This document shows, piece by piece, positions 1-7,661 of a stretch of DNA of 64,000 bases (its first letter is position 1; the number at the start of each line of letters is the position of its first letter). The notes under the pieces were generated by a model. It searched no databases. It was not told the origin of the DNA and was given only the letters and a program-made list of their open reading frames with translations. A program made the translations under genes and the position numbers. The stretch is from VRUE01 sp963718775 (GTDB taxonomy: Bacteria > Actinomycetota > Thermoleophilia > Solirubrobacterales > 70-9), in the NCBI GenBank assembly GCA_963718775.1, contig OY970377.1, forward strand, positions 868,001 to 932,000, written 5' to 3'.

Positions 1-1
1 G

Positions 2-1423
2 CTTGGTGGCACGGCTACCGTCGCGCTGCACAGCTGGCTCGGCATCGGCGCCGGCCTCAGCACCGCAATCGACGAACCCCTCTACGACGCCGTCGTGCTC
101 GGCGCCGGCATCGCCTGCTTGGTCAGGGCGTCCGACTACCGTCGCGAGCGCTCGGCGTGGGTCCTGATCGGGCTCGCGATCCTCGCCTGGGGCGCCGGCG
201 AGGTCTACTGGGCCACCTTCATCGACGGCAACCCGTCCGCTCCCTACCCCTCCTTTGGCGACGTCCTCTATCTCGCCTTCTACCCACTCGCCTACGCGGG
301 CCTGGCGATGCTCGTGCGCGCCCGGGCTCACGAGATCAACTGGCGGCTCTGGATGGACGGGGCGATCGCGGCGCTGGGCACGGCTGCGCTGGGCGCCGCC
401 TTCGTCTTCGACTTCATCGCCGAGAAGGCGACCGGCACGCCCCTTCAAGTGGCGACGACGCTCGCCTACCCGCTGGGAGACATCGCCATGGTCTCGATGG
501 TGATCGGGGTCATCGCCCTGACCGGCTGGCGACCGGGCCGCACCTGGGCGCTGCTCCTCGCCGGCCTCTCGGCCCTGGTCATCGCCGACATCGCCTTCAC
601 CCTGCAGACAACCGACGCGACCCTGCCGGGCGGCGACTGGGTCGACCCGATCTACCTGATCGCCGCCGTCTGCCTCGGCGCCGCCGTCTGGCAGCCCGCC
701 GAGGCAGCCGAGATCACCTCGCCGCGGGGCGGCGACCGTCGTCGCGAGATCGTCGTCCCGGCGGTCTTCGCCGGAGTGATGATCGGGCTCTTCGCGATGC
801 AGTACTTCAGCGCAACCAGCGGCCTCTCGACCGTGCTCTGGGCGGCGACGATGACCGCCGTGATCGTCCGCCTGGCGATGAGCGACAAAGAGAACAAGGA
901 CCTGCTCGAGCAGGTGCGAACCGATCCGCTGACCGGGCTCAGCAACCGCGGCCGCATGCAGGTCGACCTCGAGGAGGAGTGCGAGCGGGCGAGCGACGAG
1001 CAGCCGGCGATGCTGTTCCTCTTCGATCTCAACGGCTTCAAGCGCTACAACGACACCTTCGGCCATCCGGCGGGCGACGAGCTACTCGTCCGGCTGGGCG
1101 GCGCCCTGCGCGACGCGGCCGGCAAGGACGGCACCGCCTACAGGATCGGTGGCGACGAGTTCTGCCTGCTCCTGACCTGTGAGAAGGAGCGCTTCGAGGC
1201 CGTCGGGCGGCTGGCCGCGGAAGCGCTGACGGCGAGCGAAAGGGGAGTCCAGGTGGCCTCGTCCTGGGGCACCGCGGTCATCCCCGGCGAGGCCGACGAT
1301 CCCTCGGCGGCGCTGCAGCTCGCCGACGTGCGCATGTACGCCCAGAAGGAGTCCCGCCACGTGTCCGACTATCGGGCCACGAAGTTGGCGCCGAGCCCAA
1401 CCGCCGAGACGGTCAAGCGCTAA
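2..1423 (+). CDS. Membrane-anchored GGDEF diguanylate cyclase, 5' end truncated by the window
   Basis: The reading frame is open from the first bases of the window, so the true start lies upstream; GTG 95 is only an internal candidate. The N-terminal two thirds is hydrophobic, with about eight predicted membrane segments. A charged linker follows, then a GGDEF domain (about nt 900-1380) with 'DPLTGLSNR' and an intact GGDEF motif at nt 1147-1161. Expected role: making cyclic di-GMP from two GTP at the membrane, with the multi-span N-terminus as the sensor. I do not see the RxxD inhibitory site just before GGDEF, so product inhibition may be weak. The stop overlaps the convergent TetR gene by 4 nt. 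Family call is secure; the signal sensed is unknown. Confidence 0.9.
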   Translation, partial: LGGTATVALHSWLGIGAGLSTAIDEPLYDAVVLGAGIACLVRASDYRRERSAWVLIGLAILAWGAGEVYWATFIDGNPSAPYPSFGDVLYLAFYPLAYAGLAMLVRARAHEINWRLWMDGAIAALGTAALGAAFVFDFIAEKATGTPLQVATTLAYPLGDIAMVSMVIGVIALTGWRPGRTWALLLAGLSALVIADIAFTLQTTDATLPGGDWVDPIYLIAAVCLGAAVWQPAEAAEITSPRGGDRRREIVVPAVFAGVMIGLFAMQYFSATSGLSTVLWAATMTAVIVRLAMSDKENKDLLEQVRTDPLTGLSNRGRMQVDLEEECERASDEQPAMLFLFDLNGFKRYNDTFGHPAGDELLVRLGGALRDAAGKDGTAYRIGGDEFCLLLTCEKERFEAVGRLAAEALTASERGVQVASSWGTAVIPGEADDPSAALQLADVRMYAQKESRHVSDYRATKLAPSPTAETVKR

Positions 1424-2022
1424 GCGCGGCTGAGGCCGTTCAGCAACGAGTCGAGCGTGCCCCCGACCTCGGCCCGCATCGCCTCGGGATCCTCGGCACG
1501 GGCGACCAGCATCGCCGCCTCGTCGAGGGCGCCCATCAAGACATGAGCCAGCGGGCGCACCGGCTGGGGATCGATCGCGCCCGCCTCGATCGCCGCCTGC
1601 AGAGTCGCTTCGATCAGACCGAGCCCATGCGCGGCCGCGATCTCGCGCCAGCGATCCCAGCCAAGAACCGACGGCCCGTCGAGCAGCACGATCCGCTGCG
1701 CCTCCGGCTCGGTGCTGACCCGGAGGAACATCTCCGCCCCGGCTCGCATCGCCTCCAGCGGCGAGGCCGCGTTGGCCTGCAGGGCGCCAGCGGCGATTCG
1801 CTCCGCCAGCTCCACCTCGATTTGCTCATAGACGGCCTCGAAGAGCTCGCGCTTGCCGTCGAAGTGGTGATAGAGCGCCCCGCGGGTCACGCCGGCCGCC
1901 CGCACGATCTCTTCTGTGCCGACGCCGGCGTAGCCGCGCTCGGCAAACAACGGGCGCGCCGCCGCGACCAGAGCGGCACGGGTCGCATCGGAGCGCTCAG
2001 CCTGTGTCCGTTTGACATTCAT
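1420..2022 (-). CDS. TetR/AcrR family transcriptional regulator
   Basis: 200 residues. The N-terminal helix-turn-helix reads 'GTEEIVRAAGVTRGALYHHF', the TetR signature, and a divergent C-terminal ligand/dimerisation domain follows. I chose ATG 2022 ('MNVKRTQAERSD') over a longer upstream frame because the HTH then sits at the usual distance from the N-terminus and a palindromic operator-like site overlaps this start. The gene diverges from the alpha/beta hydrolase at 2134, which is the obvious candidate target along with the regulator itself. The ligand cannot be predicted. Confidence 0.88.
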   Translation of the reverse strand: MNVKRTQAERSDATRAALVAAARPLFAERGYAGVGTEEIVRAAGVTRGALYHHFDGKRELFEAVYEQIEVELAERIAAGALQANAASPLEAMRAGAEMFLRVSTEPEAQRIVLLDGPSVLGWDRWREIAAAHGLGLIEATLQAAIEAGAIDPQPVRPLAHVLMGALDEAAMLVARAEDPEAMRAEVGGTLDSLLNGLSRA

Positions 2023-2034
2023 ACTGTCTGTATG
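2020..2034. promoter_or_regulatory. Candidate TetR operator overlapping its own start codon
   Basis: Inverted repeat CATAC-TGTCT-GTATG with 5-bp arms and a 5-bp spacer. It overlaps the ATG of the TetR gene and lies in the divergent region shared with the hydrolase. Size and symmetry fit a TetR-dimer site. Autorepression is inferred from position only. Confidence 0.5.
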
Positions 2035-2061
2035 TACCTTAGCGACGACTTCAACCCCAAA

Positions 2062-2116
2062 CCCGAACTGCATCAACTTCTCCACCCAGCAGATAGATAA
2101 GTTGATGCAGTTCGGG
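2062..2116. repeat. Dispersed palindromic repeat, copy 1 (18-bp perfect inverted repeat, 19-nt loop)
   Basis: Left arm 2062-2079 begins CCCGAACTGCATCAACTT; right arm 2099-2116 is its exact reverse complement. The loop at 2080-2098 starts CTCCACC and ends with GATAGAT. It lies between the divergent TetR and hydrolase genes, just before the hydrolase ribosome-binding site. A second copy, with the same arms, the same loop length and a related loop, is at 22369-22421, also in a divergent region beside a regulator. It could be a REP/MITE-like mobile palindrome or a shared regulator site. There is no T-tract, so a terminator is unlikely. Confidence 0.85.
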
Positions 2117-2133
2117 AGTTGCGAGGAGGCTAG

Positions 2134-2976
2134 ATGACCCCGTCAAGCGAGCGCCACGAGATCGAGCTGCCTGCAGGCCGCATCCGCTACCGCGAAGCGG
2201 GCGAGGGCAAGCCGGTCGTCTTCGTCCATGGCTACCTGGTCGACGGCCGGCTCTGGGGCGGTGTCGTCGACCGGCTCTCCGACCGCTGCCGCTGCATCGC
2301 CCCCGACTGGCCGATCGGCTCGCAGCAGATCGCGATGAAGCCGGATGCGGATCTCTCGCCGTACGGGATCGCAGCGATCATCGCCAGCTTCCTCGAGGCG
2401 CTCGACCTCGAGGACGTGACGATCGTCGGCAACGACTCCGGCGGGGCGATGTCGCAGGTGCTGGTCACCCGCCACCCGGAGCGAATCGGCCGCCTCGTGC
2501 TGACCAACTGCGACACCCATGAGAACTTCCCCCCGGGGCCCTTCAAGGCGATGGCGCAGCTTGCCAAGCTGCCAGGGGCGATGACGGTGATCGCGGCCCC
2601 CTTCCGCGTCGGCGCGCTGGCCCGCGCCGCCTTCAAGCCGTTCGCCAAGACACCGATCCCCGCCGAGCTGGTCGCCTCCTGGATGGAGCCGGGCCTGCAC
2701 GACGCCGCGATCAAGCACGATGTCAAAAAGGTCACCGTCGGGATGAACAAGCGCTACACCCTGGAGGCCGCCGAGAAGCTGAAGGCCTCGGAGCTGCCGA
2801 TCCTGCTCACCTGGGCGCCGGGTGACCGCGTCTTCCCGTTCAAGTACGCCGAGCGCCTTGCGGCCGACACGCCCAATGCGCGCATCGTCCAGATCCCCGA
2901 CGCGGGGACGTTCGTGCCGCTCGATCAGCCGCAGCGTGTCGCCGACGAGATCGCCGGCTTCCTCGACGCGAACTGA
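2134..2976 (+). CDS. Alpha/beta hydrolase of the haloalkane dehalogenase/epoxide hydrolase type
   Basis: 280 residues, starting at ATG 2134 behind a strong GGAGG. The oxyanion-region motif HGYLVDGRLWG (around residue 32) and the nucleophile elbow GNDSGG put Asp101, not Ser, at the nucleophile position. That is the arrangement of haloalkane dehalogenases, fluoroacetate dehalogenases and epoxide hydrolases. A late acidic residue is present in 'GDRVFP'. Where those enzymes carry the catalytic His near the C-terminus, the sequence reads 'AGTFVPLDQP', with no His. Related actinobacterial proteins with a Thr here exist to my recollection, so this may be a distinct subfamily with altered chemistry. 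It is probably controlled by the divergent TetR gene. Substrate unknown. Confidence 0.85.
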   Translation: MTPSSERHEIELPAGRIRYREAGEGKPVVFVHGYLVDGRLWGGVVDRLSDRCRCIAPDWPIGSQQIAMKPDADLSPYGIAAIIASFLEALDLEDVTIVGNDSGGAMSQVLVTRHPERIGRLVLTNCDTHENFPPGPFKAMAQLAKLPGAMTVIAAPFRVGALARAAFKPFAKTPIPAELVASWMEPGLHDAAIKHDVKKVTVGMNKRYTLEAAEKLKASELPILLTWAPGDRVFPFKYAERLAADTPNARIVQIPDAGTFVPLDQPQRVADEIAGFLDAN

Positions 2977-2979
2977 GCA

Positions 2980-3005
2980 GAACGCGCAAGCTGCGCGTTC
3001 TTTTT
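2980..3005 (+). terminator. Rho-independent terminator after the hydrolase gene
   Basis: A perfect 9-bp stem, GAACGCGCA (2980-2988) and TGCGCGTTC (2992-3000), with a 3-nt loop is followed directly by five T residues. It begins 4 nt after the hydrolase stop codon. Confidence 0.85.
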
Positions 3006-3179
3006 CGCTACCTGCATGTTTTTCGTCCGACCGAAGGGTGAAGGTTCCATAACGCCCCCAACAGGACGGAGAGCTATGGCCAAGCAAATCTTCGACCAGG
3101 AACGGCCCAGGAGCACGATGGCGCGACGCCTCGACGAGGCGTTCGCCGGCTGCGAGCAGTGGACCCTCGCGCCGCCCTC

Positions 3180-3881
3180 TCAGCGGCGCAGCGAGACGGT
3201 TTTCAGCCCGCGACTCTCGAGCTCCCCGAGGATCGGCGGCAGCGCTGCCGCCGTGCGCACCCAGGAGCCGCGCGCGCTGTAGTAGTCGGCATCGTGGAGG
3301 AGGACGATGTCGCCGGCCCGGATGCCGGAGCTCGAGCGCCGCGCGATCGACTCGGCCGTGGCGCGCCGATCCCAGTCCCTTCCCCATCGCGACCAGAGCA
3401 CCGGTCGCCAGCCGCGCTGGCGCACGGCGCGCAGCGTGGCGGCGCTGAAGATGCCGTAGGGAGGCCGGTAGTCGGCGATCGCCTGCCCGCTCGCCTCCTC
3501 GATGACCGCCCGCGCCCGCTCGGCGTCGTCGAGGAACTGGCGCGCACCGAGTCGCAGCAGGTTGCGATGGCGGTGGCAATGCAGCTCGACCCGGTGGCCG
3601 GCGGCGACGATCTCCGCCGCCAGCGCCGGCCGTCGCACGACCTGCTCCCCGGCGAGGAAGAAGGTGGCGGTGGCGCCGTGCTCGCGCAGGGCCTCGAGCA
3701 CCGCGGGGGTCCCCTGCGGGTGAGGGCCGTCGTCGAAGGTGAGCGCCACTCCCTCGACCCCCTCCTGGCGCAGCTGGATCCGCAGCGCTGAGCCAAGCCC
3801 CGGAAGGACTGGCGCCAAGGCTGGGCCAGCATGCAGCACCGTGGCTGCGGCAGCGCCGCCGCCGAGCAGCGCCCCGATCAA
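3180..3881 (-). CDS. Polysaccharide deacetylase (NodB homology domain)
   Basis: 233 residues. An N-terminal hydrophobic stretch rich in Gly/Ala suggests export or a membrane anchor. The NodB motifs are in order: 'TFDDGPHP' (catalytic and metal Asp), an HxxxH metal pair in 'HCHRH', 'RPPYG', and 'LLHD' near the end. The expected activity is removal of N-acetyl groups from an extracytoplasmic amino-sugar polymer. The start is TTG 3881, which overlaps the stop of the upstream epimerase-glycosyltransferase gene (TTGA) and has GAAGGA upstream, so translation looks coupled. It is the last gene of a three-gene envelope-sugar operon. The substrate polymer is not evident. Confidence 0.9.
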   Translation of the reverse strand: MIGALLGGGAAAATVLHAGPALAPVLPGLGSALRIQLRQEGVEGVALTFDDGPHPQGTPAVLEALREHGATATFFLAGEQVVRRPALAAEIVAAGHRVELHCHRHRNLLRLGARQFLDDAERARAVIEEASGQAIADYRPPYGIFSAATLRAVRQRGWRPVLWSRWGRDWDRRATAESIARRSSSGIRAGDIVLLHDADYYSARGSWVRTAAALPPILGELESRGLKTVSLRR

Positions 3882-6214
3882 TTTCCTTCGCGGGCGGCGG
3901 GAGCGGGCTGAGCGGGCGTCACCGGTTGCACGGTGGCGGCGTTGGCTGCCGCCGGCGTCGGCGTGTCGCTTTCCTTGCCGATGTGGATGCGACCCTCGAG
4001 CGGCTTGGCGATCACCCGGTAGGGCGTCTCACGGTTGATCACCGCAAACAGCATCACGACCGCGATCGCCGCGAGGCTGACCGCGGTGACGACCCGCTCC
4101 ATGCGCAGTCGCCAGACCGGCTGCGGCTTCACCCGCGGGCGCACGCCGAGCGCACGCGAAGCGATCGAGGGCAGGGAAGCGAAGGAGGAATCGGGTGAGC
4201 GCCGCTCTCGCGTCACGTGCCGGAGCATGGACTCGAGCTCGTGCTCGGAGCGAGCCACCTCGGCCAGGCCGAAGCGCTCGAAGGCGGCGTTGTTGGCGCG
4301 CAGGTGACCGGCCGAGAAGCCGTAGGACACCACCGGGCAGCCGCGGATGTGGGCCTCGAGGACGGTCAGGCCGGCGGTCGAGTGGATCATCACGTCGGCG
4401 GCTGCCATCCAGTCGCTCATCTGCTCGGTGAAGCCAAGAATGCGGACGCGCTCGTTGTCGGCGAAGCGCTGCTCGAGCTTCTCGCGGGCGATCTCGTTGC
4501 GCCCGGTGATACAGGAGACGGTCGTGTCGTCGCCTCTCAGCGCCGACTCGATCGCCCCCTCGAGGTCGCCGACGCCCCAGCCACCGCCGGAGACGAGCAC
4601 GAGCCGGTCGTGGACCGGCACGCCGAGCGCCTTGCGGGCGTCGCCTCGCGTCCGCGGCATCAGGAAGTCCCGTGAGATCGGCGGCCGCACCCACTCGACG
4701 CTGCCAGGCCCGGCGAGTTTCTCGACTTCCTCGATCGACTCCGGATGGGTGACGAAGTGCATGTCGACACCGGGATGGGCCCAGTAGCGCAGGCCGGCCA
4801 GATCCGTGATCGCCGACTGCACGGGGATCAGCAGGCGACGATTCTCGCGCAGCATGCCCAACACCGCCGTGACCCCGGGATAGGTCGAGATGACGACGTC
4901 GGGATCGTGCTTCTCGATCAGCTTCATCAGCCCGCCGGCGCCGAAGGCGTAGTTGAGGTGGTGGGCAAGCCAGCGGGTCGGCGCGAACTTGGTGATCAGC
5001 CAGTACTGGACGTCGAACAGCCAGGGCATCCAGCGGAAGATGACCCTTGAGCCACCGCGGATGACCCAGGCAAGCAAGCGGCCCATCGCCTCCAAGCCGT
5101 TGGCGATCTCCACCTCGGCGCCGGGAACCTCCGCTTCGACGTCGGCCTTGATGATCCGGGCGGGCAGATCGTGGCCCTCGCCGATGTCGGCGCTGAGGAC
5201 GAGCACACGAGGATCGCGCTCCTCGAAGCGAGACGCCCCCGCCAACAAGGCGCCTGCGGCATGTTCGTTGCCGTTCAGCGATGGCTTTTTGCCGGGGATC
5301 GGGTCGGGGGGCCGGGTGCTGCTGCGCACCCATTCGACGTACTTGCGGACGCCTTCCTTGAAGCTCGTCCCTGCCTTCCAGCCGAGCTCCTCGAGCGCTC
5401 GCTCGTTGGAGATCGCCTTGCCAGGGAAGTCGCCCGGGCGAGGCGGCGTGTGGACGATCTCGCAGTTATCGGTGTTTTCCTGCACGCGCTCGGCGATTTC
5501 GAGGATCGTCACGACCTCGTCGCCAGAGAGGTTGTAGGTGCGGCCAGCGGCCTCGGGCGCGAGGGCGGCGACGATCCCGTCGGCGAGGTCCTCGACGTAG
5601 ATGAAGCTGCGGGTCGTGCTGCCGTCGCCGGCAATCGTCAGCGCCTTGCCTTCGAAGGCGAGGTCGGTGAACTTGGCGACGACGCCGGCGGCGCGGGCGC
5701 GGGGGCCGTAGGGAATGCCGAAACGGAGGATCGTGCTCTCGAGGTCGTAGAGCTCGGCGTAGCCGGCGCAGTAGGTCTCCCCCGCGAGCTTGGTGGCGGT
5801 GTAGAGGTGGCGCGGCGCCGGGATCGGCGTTTCCTCGTCGACGTCCTGCTCGACGCAGTCGCTATAGACCCAGGTGGTCGAGCCGTAGACGACGCGGCCG
5901 ACCTTTGCCCGGCAGGCAGCCTCGAGGACGTTGAGCGTGCCGCGGGTATTGACCTCCTCGGCCAGGACCGGATCGGCCAGGACGTGGCCGACGTCGGCGA
6001 CGGCGGCGAGGTGGATCACCGCGTCGCAGTCGCGCATCGCCAGGTCGAGGTTGGCCGGGTCGGTGATGCTGCCGGTGAAGGTCTCGACTTCGCGCGGCGA
6101 GTGGTACGGCGAGGCGCTGAGATCGAAGATCCGCGGCGTGACGTCACGCTCGAGCAGGCGGTCGACCACGTGGGAGCCGATGAAGCCGCCGCCGCCGGTT
6201 ACCAGGACTCTCAC
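3878..6214 (-). CDS. Fused NAD-dependent sugar epimerase/dehydratase and MGDG-synthase-like glycosyltransferase with a C-terminal membrane segment
   Basis: 778 residues in one frame. Residues 1-about 305 are an extended-SDR epimerase: NAD motif 'TGGGGFIGSH', catalytic Tyr138/Lys142 in 'YTATK', and 'FIYVEDLA'. After a short linker a second domain starts about residue 325 with 'VLVLSADIGEGHD', as in MurG/MGDG-synthase-type glycosyltransferases, and ends with the donor-site region 'HSTAGLTVLEAHIRGCPVVS'. A single hydrophobic helix ('VSLAAIAVVMLFAV') and a Pro/Ala-rich tail follow. GTG 6214 overlaps the aminotransferase stop (GTGA) with AGGAGG upstream. An internal GTG exists near the second domain but has no good ribosome-binding site, so I favour a true fusion. 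Likely role: making and transferring a modified nucleotide sugar at the membrane. Confidence 0.85.
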   Translation of the reverse strand: MRVLVTGGGGFIGSHVVDRLLERDVTPRIFDLSASPYHSPREVETFTGSITDPANLDLAMRDCDAVIHLAAVADVGHVLADPVLAEEVNTRGTLNVLEAACRAKVGRVVYGSTTWVYSDCVEQDVDEETPIPAPRHLYTATKLAGETYCAGYAELYDLESTILRFGIPYGPRARAAGVVAKFTDLAFEGKALTIAGDGSTTRSFIYVEDLADGIVAALAPEAAGRTYNLSGDEVVTILEIAERVQENTDNCEIVHTPPRPGDFPGKAISNERALEELGWKAGTSFKEGVRKYVEWVRSSTRPPDPIPGKKPSLNGNEHAAGALLAGASRFEERDPRVLVLSADIGEGHDLPARIIKADVEAEVPGAEVEIANGLEAMGRLLAWVIRGGSRVIFRWMPWLFDVQYWLITKFAPTRWLAHHLNYAFGAGGLMKLIEKHDPDVVISTYPGVTAVLGMLRENRRLLIPVQSAITDLAGLRYWAHPGVDMHFVTHPESIEEVEKLAGPGSVEWVRPPISRDFLMPRTRGDARKALGVPVHDRLVLVSGGGWGVGDLEGAIESALRGDDTTVSCITGRNEIAREKLEQRFADNERVRILGFTEQMSDWMAAADVMIHSTAGLTVLEAHIRGCPVVSYGFSAGHLRANNAAFERFGLAEVARSEHELESMLRHVTRERRSPDSSFASLPSIASRALGVRPRVKPQPVWRLRMERVVTAVSLAAIAVVMLFAVINRETPYRVIAKPLEGRIHIGKESDTPTPAAANAATVQPVTPAQPAPAAREGN

Positions 6215-7287
6215 GACGCCTCCTTGCCGAGCGCGGCCCCACGGCTCTCCGGCCGGTAGTAGAGCGGCACGCACCAGTGGTTCTCGGCCACCCAGTCGGT
6301 GTTCGGCAGCTCGTCCGAGCGGCCCATGATGCGGTGGCATGGCTCCTCGTAAACGCGGCCGGTGGACTTCTCGATCGGGTCGAAGACGATGTACTTGTAG
6401 AAGCCGGAGGTCATTCCCTCCGGCAGCTCGAGCCGCGAGGAGTGCAGTGGCTCGAGATGATCGCGGGCGTACTCGTTCTTCCAGGCGACGATCTCCTCCA
6501 TGCGATCGGCCTGGACGAGACCGAGCGCAGCCGTGAACTCGCTCATCCGGAAGTTGAGGCCGTCGACTTCGTGCTCGAACTTTCCGTAGTTGCGGAACTT
6601 GCGCGCGAACTCGATCAGCGCCTCGTTCGAGGAGACGAGGACGCCACCCTCGCCGGTCGAGACGGTCTTGGTCGCGTAGAACGAGTAGACGCCGGCATCG
6701 CCGATACCACCCGGCTTGTTGCCGTTCCACTCGGCTCCGTGCGCGTGGGCGCAATCCTCGAGCAGGAAGATCCCGTTCTCACGGCAGTAAGCGGCGATGC
6801 GCTCGGAGTCGAAAGCGAGGTGACCGCCGATGTGGACGAGGATCGCCGCCTTGGGCTTATGGCGCTCTGCCTTTGCCTCGAAGTCATCGAAGGACATGCA
6901 GAGGTCGCTGCGGTTGCAATCGACGAACTCGACCTCGGCGCCGGCATTGATCGCCGCCAGCGGCGTCGCCATGAAGGTGTTGGATGGGCAGAGGACCGTC
7001 TCGCCGCGCACCCCGGCGAACTCGAGCGCAGCCAGAGCTCCACCCGCCCAGCTCGAGAGCCCAAGGCTCGGCAGCCCGTTCCAATCGGCCCAGCGCTGCT
7101 CGAAGGCGGCCAGCATCCGCCCCTCCGACCACTGCTCGGAATCGAGGATCTCGCCCCAGAGCTCGAAGAGCCTGGTGCGGTCGCGATGGTCGAAGCCGAT
7201 GGCGAACTTACCGGCGTCCGAGACTGGAGAACTTGCTGTCAAAGCCGGCGTGAGGCTACCAGCGAGAGCAGACCTGATGCTTCGCAT
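6211..7287 (-). CDS. DegT/DnrJ/EryC1/StrS-family PLP-dependent sugar aminotransferase
   Basis: 358 residues. Recognised by 'LCPSNTFMATPLAAINAGAEVEF', the PLP-phosphate and ring region 'LLEDCAHAHG', and the Schiff-base lysine in 'SFYATKTVSTGEGG'. The family transfers an amino group to keto-sugar nucleotides. It is the first gene of the operon with the epimerase-glycosyltransferase and NodB deacetylase, giving a plausible amino-sugar route of amination, epimerisation/transfer and deacetylation. An IS110-family element ends about 180 bp upstream and may have separated the operon from its original promoter. Confidence 0.9.
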   Translation of the reverse strand: MRSIRSALAGSLTPALTASSPVSDAGKFAIGFDHRDRTRLFELWGEILDSEQWSEGRMLAAFEQRWADWNGLPSLGLSSWAGGALAALEFAGVRGETVLCPSNTFMATPLAAINAGAEVEFVDCNRSDLCMSFDDFEAKAERHKPKAAILVHIGGHLAFDSERIAAYCRENGIFLLEDCAHAHGAEWNGNKPGGIGDAGVYSFYATKTVSTGEGGVLVSSNEALIEFARKFRNYGKFEHEVDGLNFRMSEFTAALGLVQADRMEEIVAWKNEYARDHLEPLHSSRLELPEGMTSGFYKYIVFDPIEKSTGRVYEEPCHRIMGRSDELPNTDWVAENHWCVPLYYRPESRGAALGKEAS

Positions 7288-7378
7288 ATCTGCGTCCTCA
7301 GTCGCTCACGTGCGGTGCACGCCGCGCTCCCTGCGTCCTCATATGGAGAGCCCCTCGTCAAGCGGGCAGGATCGAACG

Positions 7379-7411
7379 GGTCCCTGAGGGACCGCGACCA
7401 CGGTGTCGCGG
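7379..7411. other. Two adjacent short hairpins upstream of the sugar operon
   Basis: GGTCCCT-G-AGGGACC (7379-7393) is followed by CCGCGAC (7392-7398) pairing with GTCGCGG (7405-7411); the two structures share two bases and could be alternatives. They lie between the DegT start and the insertion element. This could be a leader structure or a relic of the element. No further evidence. Confidence 0.3.
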
Positions 7412-7481
7412 CGCTCTCGGGGCGACACGAGCAAATTCCAGACGCGTCGACTGCATCGTCAGCCTCATATGCGGGGACTGG

Positions 7482-7661
7482 CTACCCCATGACCGCCGAT
7501 TCGTCGCGTGGCCTGCAGTCTTGAAGCGGGCGCGGCCGGCGGGAATCCCCGCCGGTTGCCCCAGGACGCAGCGCAGGCCGCCCTGCGGCGACGTGCTGGC
7601 CTTCGTTGATCTCGTGCCGCCCCGACAGCGTCGTCGAGGGCGCGTTGGTTTCCCCGCTCGC
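7482..7661 (-). ncRNA. Candidate bridge (seek) RNA region of the IS110-family element
   Basis: This non-coding segment lies between the transposase stop and the distal inverted repeat, where IS1111-group elements encode the structured RNA that pairs with donor and target. It contains a perfect 8-bp hairpin (7536-7543 with 7548-7555, 4-nt loop) and a second 6-bp one (7572-7577 with 7582-7587). Assignment rests on position and these hairpins. The target- and donor-binding loops were not resolved. Confidence 0.4.

Noticed and set aside
3076..3282. Possible small plus-strand gene starting 'MAKQIFDQERPRS' behind GGAG
   Set aside because: More than half of it is antisense to the NodB deacetylase 3' end, the C-terminus looks like complement sequence, and no family is recognisable.
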